NCBI GenBank assembly: GCA_002118135.1 | Contig: BDIU01000216.1 | Coordinates: 166 to 64,165 of the forward strand | DNA length: 64,000 nt | Reading direction: 5' to 3' | Source of the DNA: Trebouxia sp. TZW2008 | Taxonomy: Eukaryota; Chlorophyta; Trebouxiophyceae; Trebouxiales; Trebouxiaceae | Shown here: in pieces, positions 35,201 to 43,299 of the stretch | Layout: every line of letters begins with the position of its first letter | Numbering within the stretch: position 1 is the first letter of the stretch | Made by a program: the position numbers and the translations under genes | Notes under the pieces: model-generated | Told to the model about the DNA's origin: nothing | Database searches by the model: none | Seen by the model: the letters and a program-made list of their open reading frames with translations, nothing else

Positions 35201-38099
35201 ATGCGCTTAGAAACAGCCATGACGCCACAGGCACACAAAATCCCAGCCTGCACTGCAGTGTAGCCGTTTGGTGTCCACCATTGCAATCATGGCGTTGGGA
35301 GTGTAAACAGACAGAAAAGGAAAGGAAAAAAGTCTGCGCTGTTAGGCGTCATAATGGCAGCCTCTGTTTATAGGGGCAGTCCAGGATTGCTGCTTCAAGA
35401 GCAGCAAAGTGTGACCCTAGAACGGTATGTATACAGACAGCCATAGTACCACATGGTACACACAAACACTTGCCTGGATCCCAGCATTGCCACCGGTCAC
35501 ATGAGTGCCATTTAAGCAAGCACTGACAATGATACAGTCACTGTGTTCTGGACCCAACCGCAGGGCAGCACATGACATCAAGTTTTGCTATTGTTCCAGA
35601 TGTATAGCATCACAGCGCATGCGCTTGTGTGGTTCAAAGACCCAAGCAAGTCGGTACACGCGCAGTCCCTTCCATGCAGTAACTTCTCTTTGTAAGGACA
35701 CTCACAATAAGGACATACTCAATGCAAGGACAATGCAATTGGTAACCAATCACTGCATTCTGACTGCAGTGGCAGCTCTAAGTAAGGACAACTTGTTACA
35801 AGGACAAAATTCTTGGGAACCAAAACAGTTGTCACTGTACAAAGTCACTGTACAAACGCTTTGTATCGTGCATTGCATGCTGTGCGCTGGATGTTGACAG
35901 GACGCTGATTACCATCAAGCAGCCTCTGAGATGTACAGTTGTCTCTCAGTACGATGACGGCATGGGTGACCAAGGAAAATGTCCTTACATCAGATTGTCC
36001 TTACTCAGAAGTACCACTGCAGTCAGAATGCAGTGCTTGGTTCGCAGTCGCACTGTCCTTACATCGAGAGTGGCATTATATTGAAAGATTACTGTATGCA
36101 TTATTTGTATGCATCGCTCACTTGAATGAGGAATGGTGCGCGCCAGCCCATGCTAATACCAATGACGCCCCCAAAGATGTACCCTCCCGCAATGCCCACG
36201 GTTGGGAACAGGTACAAGATCCCAAACCAGAGCGTCTTTTGCGCTGGAGGCGCCACGTCATCAATGAAGGGCCCTGTGCACATGAGACTGACTGACTGAC
36301 TGACTGACTGACTGACTGACTGACTGACTGACTGACTGACTGACTGACGTCTAAATGCCTGGATGGATGGATGGATGTACAAAGAAATAAATGGATGCAG
36401 GTGTAAATGGATTGAACAATTGGTCAGTTCAATGTACATAGGCCCCCTGACCATTACGAAGGGACCTGTGCAGATGAGACGTCATTGATTCATTGAAGTC
36501 AGAGCAAGGCATCTCTGCAACGTGTTTATGCGTCTCTTACAGTGTGTCAGGTCAATGCTTTTGTAAAGCGGTCGTGTATCAGGTGTGTACATCTGCGGTG
36601 TCTCTGTGTCAATGTGTCTGAGTCCCATGTAGTGTACTCTGGAGTTCCTCTTGTGCATGGTGAAGCATGATGGGCATTTTTGTTTGCAGCCATGACTTGT
36701 GAGATAGTTGCGCACAAGTCATCACAAGTGCTAGGTATGTGTAGCTCAAGTCTTGCTTTTCTTCCCATGAGTGTTAGGTTGCAACTAACGTCATATCAAT
36801 AATGATAACAACAATCATGATGATAACAATAATGATAATGACAATGACAATAACAATAATCGCTAATAATACAACAATGATAACGATAATGACAATAATC
36901 GTAATGATGATAACAACAACAATGATAATCATCATGATAACAACGATTATGATAATGCTGTTAATAACACTCTCCAACACATGTGCCAGGTGTGTGTGGC
37001 CCAAGTCCTGTCTCGCCAGGCAGGCTTGTTCTCAGCGTCTTTGTAGGGACATCTGATATTCAAGTTTTAAAAGTCAGACAAAACAATGTCATTCCAGAAC
37101 CTCCTAGGCTGATCTGGAGGGTCTCATGAGCGTTGGGTTGCAACTGACCTGTAAGGTTGATGATGGAAGCCTCTCCAGCCCCCATGGCTATCCTCCATAG
37201 CAGCAATGACCAGAAGCTGTTGGCAAAGCCACATCCAACAGAGGACACCATGAAGATGCCCATGCCCCAGCCTGCACGACGACTGCTTTGTGACGACTGC
37301 AACAGGCTGTGCGAATGCGAAAACAACACAAACACTGGTCTTGCGCTGAACAGACTTTGACAAAAAGCGGTCAAGAGAATGTTGGCTGATTGAGAAAGAT
37401 CACCAATAAGTCGAAACGCATTGTAGTGCTTGCACATCTCTGAGAAAACAAGGGAGGCCACCAGTAAGCCAATCATGAAGGCTGCTGGCAAAACCCCATC
37501 CTGAAATTTGCTCAGCTGAAACTCTCCCTGCATGCATCACCGCTGGTTTCATGCTATGCAGCAGGAGAGATTTGATGGTAGATGACCATGCAGACGTTGA
37601 TGACCTAAGAACCGTGGAACCTTCATAAAGCCAGGTGGCAAGATCCCATCCTGAAATTGCTCAACTGAAACTCTCCACACATGCATGACCATTGATCTCA
37701 TGCTGGGCGCCAAAGTGACTTGATTGCAGAAGGCCATGCAGGCATTGAGGGCATGACAATGCTTGGCAAGATATGCAGGGAGATGCCTTGTGTGTCCAAG
37801 TTTCTCAGTCAACTGCTAGGATGCTGACTCAAAACAAGGATGCTTTGGGCATCACTAATGCTAGAATGGAGATTCTGTGCCTGAATGCCAGATTTGGAGT
37901 CCTTGTCCCCGTTCACTCCGTTGCTGGCAATTATTCCTCGATCCAGATATACCAAGAAGCTTACGATGCAAAAGGCCACCAGAAGCCTTGCTGGGCTGTA
38001 CCAAGCAGGATCACTATTTTCGTGCGGTGTCAAGTCAGCTAGGCTTTCGTATTGACTGGTCGCGGCCTGAGTTTCAGGGATTTCGTCGGATTGTTTCAT
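29296..38099 (-). CDS. Spinster-like major facilitator superfamily transporter
   Basis: Spinster proteins export sphingolipids or lysophospholipids from endolysosomes; substrate here is inferred from family only. Ten exons high to low: 38099-37881, 37527-37404, 37271-37149, 36273-36122, 34446-34353, 33855-33686, 32594-32444, 30892-30745, 30195-30086, 29546-29296; phases close to 513 residues. Seen: FLVYLDRGIIASNGVNG, GIQ then GEFQLSKFQDGVLPAAFMIG, KHYNAFRLIG, VGCGFANSF, WRIAMGAGEASIINLTGPFI, DDVAPPAQKTLWFGILYL, GGYIFGGVIG, PLLGGDAAAP, FSALGYCPVQGAFGVYSYFG, FGGVTIATAVVATLLGGWAL, FMVIFAVGELAIFAGTAP, LRPLASGVSAIASHVLGDVP and DWRISMLVLTLILI. About twelve hydrophobic segments, normal length. Intron 1 appears to use a GC donor. 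Introns carry the densest junction arrays of the window. Confidence 0.93.
29708..29886. mobile_element. MITE-like TIR element, copy B
   Basis: Best-preserved ends of the family: CAGTGATTTCTCTTGTAAGG at the left and TTACAAAGAGAAGTCACTG at the right, inverted repeats of about 19 bp. The interior has several TAAGGACA words in direct and inverted orientation. It lies in the intron between the last two MFS exons. No coding capacity. Confidence 0.75.
30200..30305. repeat. (CAGT)n microsatellite, imperfect
   Basis: CAGTCAGCCAGTCAGTCAAT-type runs, with CAGT interrupted by CAGC every few units, fill about 100 bp of an MFS intron close to the acceptor of exon 9 on the minus strand. Spurious Ser/Gln frames arise from it. 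Confidence 0.8.
30550..31060 (-). repeat. Echoes of MFS exon 8 on both sides
   Basis: Exon 8 (30892-30745) is flanked by diverged copies. Downstream, about 30660-30555 reads LPPATASEFVWFMLIFAVGG, ending in TCAT(A)TAAGC like the real donor. Upstream, about 31050-30935 begins with the same TGCATGCAG acceptor and reads FWLPPANPSGFMCFMAMCNV. The acceptors are 154 bp apart. Both copies have frame breaks. Confidence 0.88.
31483..31607 (+). other. Hydrophobic open frame in an MFS intron, antisense
   Basis: On the plus strand, inside the MFS intron 30893-32443, a frame reads LYLAAAVAMGFVLVGKAAYI and ends shortly after at a TAA (31605-31607). It resembles the last membrane helix of some protein, but no start, upstream exon or family could be identified. 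It could be a captured gene fragment between repeats, or chance. Confidence 0.25.
31648..31819. mobile_element. MITE-like TIR element, copy C, nested in R2
   Basis: Starts CAGTAAGTTCTTTTTGCATG and ends GTTACAAAGAGACATCACTC. It has TAAGGACA words inside and the same CACTGCATCCTGACTGCAGT core. The flanks are two halves of the R2 repeat, so the insertion is younger than R2. Confidence 0.75.
32015..32210. repeat. Minisatellite TCAANGTCAAACTGTGGAGC
   Basis: Seven or eight direct repeats of about 22-24 bp with the core TCAACGTCAAACTGTGGAGC CTTA/T. Lies in the MFS intron and yields spurious Leu/Ile/Arg and Val/Trp/Ser frames on the two strands. Confidence 0.8.
32330..32995 (-). repeat. Echoes of MFS exon 7 on both sides
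   Basis: Downstream of exon 7 (32594-32444), about 32392-32338 reads GWALDQVGPSIKSAMLLN, the exon end. Upstream, three copies of the acceptor and first codons lie at about 32820-32705 (through FGGVTIATA, with stops), 32890-32850 (AGMNCLELF) and 32980-32948 (AGHELSRD). Real sequence is AGHELFGVGRESIDLTFGGV. Confidence 0.88.
33068..33760 (-). repeat. Splice-junction tandem array at MFS exon 6 end (6 copies, about 114 bp)
   Basis: The last 60 bp or so of exon 6 (codons ALGYCPVQGAFGVYSYFGPQ) plus the donor and about 55 bp of intron recur five times downstream. The shared GGCCCCTTGCACAGGAC lies at about 33148, 33261, 33375, 33489, 33602 and, in the real exon, 33717. Copies keep a GTGATT or GTAATT donor and the intron words TCCAGTCTA...CCCTGGATTGC. 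Two kinds of copy alternate (GACGCCAAAGG and GTGAACGC), suggesting later amplification in pairs. Confidence 0.93.
34080..34178 (+). repeat. Dispersed repeat R2, uninterrupted copy
   Basis: GCACAGGACCAAACCGGTTG to the GAATGAATTGAATGAA tail. Serves as the empty-site reference showing that the copy at 31.6-31.9 kb is split by a MITE: here CTCCA is followed directly by TTACATACCTAGCT. Confidence 0.75.
34200..35475 (-). repeat. Splice-junction tandem array at MFS exon 5 (about 10 copies)
   Basis: Exon 5 (34446-34353) encodes AAVCVPVVLWLFLVEPISLR. One downstream copy lies at about 34310-34225. Upstream, eight or nine copies of the exon start with the preceding intron lie near 34554, 34667, 34777, 34887, 34996, 35109, 35220 and 35450, marked by CATAACACCACAGGCACA. 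Spacing is about 110 bp. Alternate copies are most alike (34.62-34.84 versus 34.84-35.06 kb are nearly identical), so a 220-bp dimer was recently duplicated. Confidence 0.92.
35318..35400 (+). repeat. Dispersed repeat R3, copy 1
   Basis: GAAAAAAGTCTGCGCTGTTAGGCGTCATAATGG... through AGGGGCAGTCC. The same sequence at about 60788-60862 reads AAGAAAGTCTACGTCGTTAG and later CCTAAAGAGGCAGCCCGG. Both copies start in a GAAAG-rich stretch. Family unknown. Confidence 0.65.
35677..35850. mobile_element. MITE-like TIR element, copy D
   Basis: CAGTAACTTCTCTTTGTAAG at the left end. The interior has TAAGGACA words and GGTAACCAATCACTGCATTC. The right end has a short duplication (GTCACTGTACAAAGTCACTG). Lies in MFS intron 4. 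Confidence 0.75.
35936..36095. mobile_element. MITE-like TIR element, copy E, inverted to D
   Basis: Opposite orientation to copy D and only 85 bp away. TGTCCTTACATC words replace TAAGGACA, and the core reads ACCACTGCAGTCAGAATGCA. Diverged ends CAGTTGTCTCTCAGTA and TTGAAAGATTACTG. D and E together make a large imperfect inverted repeat. Confidence 0.7.
36284..36380. repeat. (GACT)n microsatellite
   Basis: A run of (GACT)15 or so from 36285 to about 36347, directly beside the acceptor of MFS exon 4 (minus strand, exon starts at 36273), followed by a short (GGAT)n near 36360. The acceptor's upstream tract on the coding strand is therefore AGTC repeats instead of a normal pyrimidine tract. Confidence 0.8.
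36733..37060. repeat. Dispersed repeat R4 around an (AAT/GAT)n tract
   Basis: GTGCTAGGTATGTGTAGCTCAAGTC at 36729 and GTGCCAGGTGTGTGTGGCCC at about 36981 flank about 190 bp of AATGATAACAAT-type low-complexity DNA. A third copy, GCTAGGTATGTGTGGCACAA through TCTCGCCAGGCAGGCTTG, lies near 57548, also after an ATAACAATAATTA stretch. Long Ile/Met/Thr frames here are artefacts. Confidence 0.65.
37615..37700 (-). repeat. Echo of MFS exon 2 start
   Basis: On the minus strand this reads VWRVSVEQFQDGILPPGFMK, against the real GEFQLSKFQDGVLPAAFMIG at 37527. It is preceded by CATGCATGTG, where the real one has CATGCATGCAG. The acceptor AG is lost in the copy. Offset about 155 bp. Confidence 0.85.
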
Positions 38100-38710
38100 T
38101 GCTTTCAACACCCCGGTGATCGATCGTCAACGGTCAAGCACGCTCGACGAGTAAGCCCTCAAGCAGGCACCACGACCCATTAGACGCGTGAATGCCGAAT
38201 CAAGGAGAGATTTTAACCGTTCAATCGCTCACAATGCTGCATGGACAAGCACGACACGGGTGTTTTGGCTATCGAGTATCGTAGTCATGGTTGCCTTGAC
38301 AGGATTGCAGAGGAGTTCACGCAGGTGGTCAACGCGTGATCGACCGCGTGCTCTAAATTGAAAAAGGATGAAAGCAGATACTCATGGGCATCGCACTGCG
38401 CGAGTTTCTTGACCTATCGAGCTTTGCATCACTGCGATTGCGAGCAGGAAGCCTTCGCACGTGCGGTGGACATCTTAGTCATCCGGTCCAACCTCACTGA
38501 TTCACTGTCGTCACGCAGCTTGAACGCCAAATGCGATAGCGTCACTCTGCTCAATCGCCGACAATCAGCGACGCACCTTCAGTGAAGCATAGCGCGCTTG
38601 TTCTTCAGGATGCTGCCGTGCTGTTCAGCTGAAGCGTCGACCAGCTACGCTCCAGACCCTGTGTCCAATACGAGGTCACGCTGCTGTCACACTCGAAGCG
38701 GATACGTACC
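38100..38710. promoter_or_regulatory. Divergent promoter region, MFS / unknown two-TM gene
   Basis: About 610 bp between opposed start codons, richer in CG words (CGATCGTC, CACGCTCGACGAG, GCGTGATCGACCGCG) than the introns. Expected to hold both promoters and 5' UTRs. No specific site assigned. Confidence 0.4.
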
Positions 38711-41700
38711 GTGCTCGAGAGCTTTTCGTTCTCAACGGTACGAGCTACCGAAACAGGAGAAGTCTTCGTGAACCTGGCCCGACCAGTGCTCACCTGTGAT
38801 TGCTGTCTTCATAGGTCGACACCGTTCAGCCAACGAGGGTCGGGTCAAGCTAGAGCAAAAGCATTGCGTGCACAACTATCCAAGCAGGAGCCTGAGTTTG
38901 AGTCCAGCAGGGATCTAAACAAGGCAAGCGCAAAGCACATAGCTGCTCAATCCCACCCAGAAGTATCACTCTTTGCACAAACTCGTTCCCTGCAGGTTTT
39001 ACTAGGTGGCGCAGTTGAGAACTTGAAGAGCCAATGGTTCAACTTTGTAGAACAAGCAAGCTCACCAAGAAGCATGATCTCTGGGGTTACTGCAGCAACT
39101 GCATTTGCTCTGCTGGCACTGCCACTATCTGGCTACTTCCCTGACCTGATCTCTGAGGTACACAAACTATTAGGCAGTCATTGCCACAACGCCGGGCCCC
39201 TCTGCCTCAGTATGCGGCAGCAACTGCATTTGCTCTGCTGGCACTGTCACTATCTGGCTACTTTCCTGACATGCTATCTGAGGCACACAATCTATCAGGC
39301 AGCCGCTGTCACAAAGTTGACATCCTCTGCCCCATAATGCGCTTTGGGCCTGTCATGTTCTGGAACCAAGCATCAGTGAGATGCAGGCACCCTTCTTTCA
39401 GAACAGTGCTGCAGCATTTGCATAGCAGTGTTGTTTGGATCTGTCATGTCTGCAAAGATATTGCCTTGTGAGGGTCTATGTCCTGCAGCAAAGTACTGGC
39501 ATCAGCTATGTCAAGTCTCAATCATTCAGTGAGCGCAGTGGTCGTAAGCTATTCCATTGACCTCATGATTCACGCCCCCACCTGACACCAGCCAAACGTG
39601 CTATGTTCTCCCTTGGCATGAGGCACACTATCATTGCATGCTGTTGTTGGTGCAGTCGATGGCATTGAGACCAGACGATGTGTCACCAGACGTGTGGACT
39701 CTCAGCTTAGCCCTGAGCAGCTTCCTGCCAGTGGCAGTCTACCTAGGCATGGCACGATGGATCTTGCATTTGATAGATCATGGCAAGCAGGAAAGCGACC
39801 AGGCAGTTGCTGTTGTGGCCGCACTCTGTGTCAAGAATGGAGCTGCCATTGAGATGTTTTTGAGACTTCTTGATGGGCTAGATACTCATCCATCCATAGG
39901 TGAGACTGCATGGTTCACCATGCATTGCAATTTGCATGCTGCTGCACTCTTCTGCATTTGCAAAACACACCTTCTTTACACTGCTGTCCCAGAATGCCCC
40001 TACAAACAGAGGCTCCTGTCATGACGCTTAATAGCGCAGACTTTTTTCAATTTTCGTTTCTTATGCTGTAGGGTCCACAGCAAGACACCTTGATATAAAG
40101 GGTCTCATGCACATTGACAGCGAGGACATCATCACAAGCAGCAGTCATTACTAAAATCATTTGCATTATTATCATTACTTTGATGATGGTTTTTTATGAT
40201 TATGAAAGCCATCACTATTGTGAGTGTCAGGCGCCTTATGCTGACAACTGAAGCTTGCGATGCTTACTTGCAGGTCCATCTGTAGTCAGGATGAAAGATG
40301 CCACCAGAAAGCAGTTGGACTTGCAACAAATTCTGTTCAGCAGGATGACAGTGCGCAGCGAGTTTGTGCTACAGCAGCATCTGGAGCATGCAGTGCAAGG
40401 AGCAGCTGCAGATCTGGGCAAAATTGACATGACACCTGCAGAGGCCTTAGCTCTACTGGACTACGACCAGAAAGAGGTGCCACACACCTCCCTTCAATAC
40501 AAAGTAGACAAGTATGATAAGGTGAGGCACGCCCATGAGGAGCTTCTTGGCAAGACTGTAATGTGTTGAACATGTTGGCACAGGTGCTAGGTGTTTCTGG
40601 CCCAAAACCTGGGTTGACGGTAATTGTCTACTGTCTGCTCATGCGGCTACTGTCTCCAAGTTTTATGCAGTTTGACTGTTCAATGATCATAAACGAGGGT
40701 CATCGCCTGACATTACATGCTGTATTGCAGTACTTCAGCTGCATTTCAGATGCCTTTAAAATCAATGCTAAGGCATATTCGCTTTGTAAAAGGGCAATTA
40801 AACCTGGTTGCTTGATGCGTCTGTACTTGCTGGGGAGGTTGTGATTGTGGGCATCTTGCGCTTTGAAAAGCAATGCTATGCAATGCTCCAAGGACAAATA
40901 TTGTGGACAGCAGTCTTCAGGGGCTCTTAAAGTCTGGGGGTTGCCCACGTGATGTGCACATCTCTGTGGGCAGTGCAGAGCAGTTTCTTTGGGCGGCATT
41001 AGTAATGTATTCATATGGTGGCAAATTTGTGTGGGCTGCCCGCGCACTACCTTCGGCAGTATGGGGTCATGCCCCTGGGCTGAGCGGGGGCTGTAGAACC
41101 CTGTTTGTTCATTTGTGGTCATGCTGTCTGTGACTCCTGCTTGGCAGCATGATTGCAACATCACTATGCCATTGCTTCTGCAGATCTTGGCGCTAATGCT
41201 CTTGCGGCAGCGAGGCATGCGCCTCACCATCATATCAATACTTGAAGATTTAGCCATCAAGTTGCCGCCTGTACGACGCAATATAGAGCTGGTCAGGTTG
41301 CAGTTTGCGCAGCGCTTCAAGCATGAAGATCTCATGATGCAGCAAATCACGCCTCCAGGCTTCAATGCTGCAGAAAAGGTGTGCTTAGTCAATCATCAAC
41401 TGTTGCTTCCAAAACAGTGATTATCACTATGCATGCCCTTGCCTTCCTCTGCTTTGTTATGTGCTTTTGAGGTATGTGTAGTCCAGTAATTTCCAGGAGC
41501 AAACGATGCTCCCAAGCTTCAGTGCCGCATCTCACAGTACACTGCGTGCAGCTGTCGACAGCTGACTCAGGTGTGCTTAGTCAGCTGTCAACAGCTGCAT
41601 GAAGTGTACTGTGAGATACATGTCCCTGCGTTCTTCTGCATTGGCATGCATACAGGAAGCAAGCATGTGTAAGCATGTGAAATACAGAAGCACATCTGTC

Positions 41701-42424
41701 TTTGGTGACGTTTGCCTTACACTGCGCATGTCAATGGCCAACAGCTGCGTCGAATATACTGATACAGACATACCCTTGCCTTCCACTGCTTTGATATGTG
41801 CTTGTGAGGTACGTGTAGTCCAGTGGTTTCAGAAGCAAATCATGCTCCCAAGCTTCAGTGCTGCAGAAGAGGTATGTGCTTAGTCAGCTGGATGGAGTGT
41901 TGCAAGACGCATGTCCCTGCGTTCTTCTGCATTGGCATGCATACAGGCAGGAAGCATGTGTAACTGTGTGAATCACAGAAGCAGATGTGTCTTTGGTGGT
42001 GCCTTCCTTACCCTGTGCATGTCCATGGCCAACTGTGCTTGAGTTCCTGCATTATGCACTTTAGCTATGGCAGATAGAATTATCTTTAAGCAAAGGTCAA
42101 CCTGCTGTCATTTTGCTGCAGGTGAAGCATTTCTTGTATAGTCAAGAAATGGTGTCCACCTTAGCAGCACATGGCATCAAGCCAGATGACGTTCTAGGAA
42201 GCCTGCTTGGACCCTGGGGGGCTTCCAGTCCTCAAACTGATCTGAAACGGCACGAAATGGAAAAGCTGTTGACTGCAGCATCAGCAGACAGCTCTGAAAC
42301 CAGATCAGCAAAGCAGGATCTGGAGAAGCTGCTTGACGTAACATTGCCAACAGAGGAGTCATCACAGGCTGAAACAGACCCTGGAGTGCAGGACAGCAAG
42401 CCAGACACAAAGGACGATGCATGA
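38711..42424 (+). CDS. Unknown protein with two hydrophobic segments and helical repeats
   Basis: Not recognised. Five exons, 38711-39157, 39656-39899, 40274-40521, 41184-41378 and 42122-42424, with phases closing to 478 residues. The start is the first ATG of an open first exon and could lie elsewhere. Features: hydrophobic TAATAFALLALPLSGYFPDL near 130-150 and LALSSFLPVAVYLGMARWIL near 165-190. The middle is alpha-helical (SEFVLQQHLEHAVQGAAADL, LRQRGMRLTIISILEDLAIK, RRNIELVRLQFAQRFKHEDL). The acidic, probably disordered tail ends DTKDDA. It may be a chloroplast or ER membrane protein with armadillo-like helices; this is inference. Head to head with the MFS gene. Confidence 0.75.
39160..39300 (+). 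repeat. Echo of the two-TM gene's exon 1 end
   Basis: GCAGCAACTGCATTTGCTCT occurs in the real exon end near 39092 and again near 39209. The copy reads AATAFALLALSLSGYFPDML followed by SEAHN, 117 bp downstream. The donor GAGGTACACA has become GAGGCACACA, so the copy has lost GT. Confidence 0.88.
41480..41960 (+). repeat. Echoes of exon 4 end of the two-TM gene
   Basis: The exon end (AAATCACGCCTCCAGGCTTC AATGCTGCAGAAAAG then GTGTGC) recurs at about 41492-41530 and 41833-41880 (AAATCATGCTCCCAAGCTTC). The second keeps a GTATGTGC donor. A further longer intronic duplication (CTGCGTTCTTCTGCATTGGC, CATGTGTAA) accompanies them at 41626 and 41915. Confidence 0.8.
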
Positions 42425-43299
42425 TGGCTATGCTTGAGAGACTTCCATGCATCACCATCCATCTGGGTTGCTTGTGCAAGCTTGGCCTGCAGTATATGCG
42501 CAATAGGCTACTTCACAAACGGCAATCCTGTAGATTGCAATTGTGCTGTGGCCAGTCTTATGGTGCCAGGCTGCTTGGCATTGTGCTCTTTGCAAGTGCT
42601 GAGCACATCTGGCAGCGTATTTGATTGCATGCAGATTGCCACATCCAGGCATCTGCTCAGATTCAGACAACCCAAGTCTTGACTCTGGTACTTGCATCTG
42701 CGCAACAGGAATCTGCGCCAAGCAAGTTGATTTTTTGCAAATGATCTCAATCATTCATTGCTGGATCTTGTACGCTGAATAGTTGCTCTTGTATGCAGCT
42801 TGTATCACCATCTGTAATGCCAAAGCCACTTGGATGCAGTTGTGTAGCTTGAACAGCTGCAATCGTACTGCTGTTACTGCCATTTGTTCCGCCAGGAGTT
42901 GCCGGCAAGCAGTGACAGCCAGCTTGAGCCACAAGAGGCCTTCAGCAACTTTGCAGCATGTGTGAGCCATTGCTGGCGTTTGCTGCACACTTTGGACATG
43001 TTTTGAATTGTCAAAGACGACATCAATGATGCCACAATGTGCAAGCTCATCAAGGCTTTGTCAGCAGGGCTTGATCAAATACACATGGAGTACACGCATT
43101 TGCCGTCTGTGATGATGTGCTTTTCTGATAATGTGCTGTTCTGAGCTCTGCTGCACCTCTTCTTCAAGCATGTTCAGATTCATGCAAGCAGAACCATCTC
43201 GACTGAATGCTGGTAGCTGCATCACACATGTTTCGCTCTGCCGTGTTGGCGCTGCTCTTGTGAAACGCATCACTGACTCTTGTAATATAACAAAGCCAT
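42425..43299. other. Spacer, nothing recognised
   Basis: 875 bp with the 3' UTR of the two-TM gene and probably the promoter of the next. Small open frames show no protein-like pattern on either strand. Confidence 0.4.

Noticed and set aside
33068..35475. Regularly spaced repeats that could suggest a CRISPR array
   Set aside because: Units are 110-115 bp, diverged throughout rather than alternating identical repeats with unique spacers, and the repeated part is recognisable exon sequence of the neighbouring gene. The locus is eukaryotic.
36774..37004. Ile/Met/Thr-only reading frames on both strands
   Set aside because: Translation of an AATGATAAC low-complexity tract; no start context, no splice joins.
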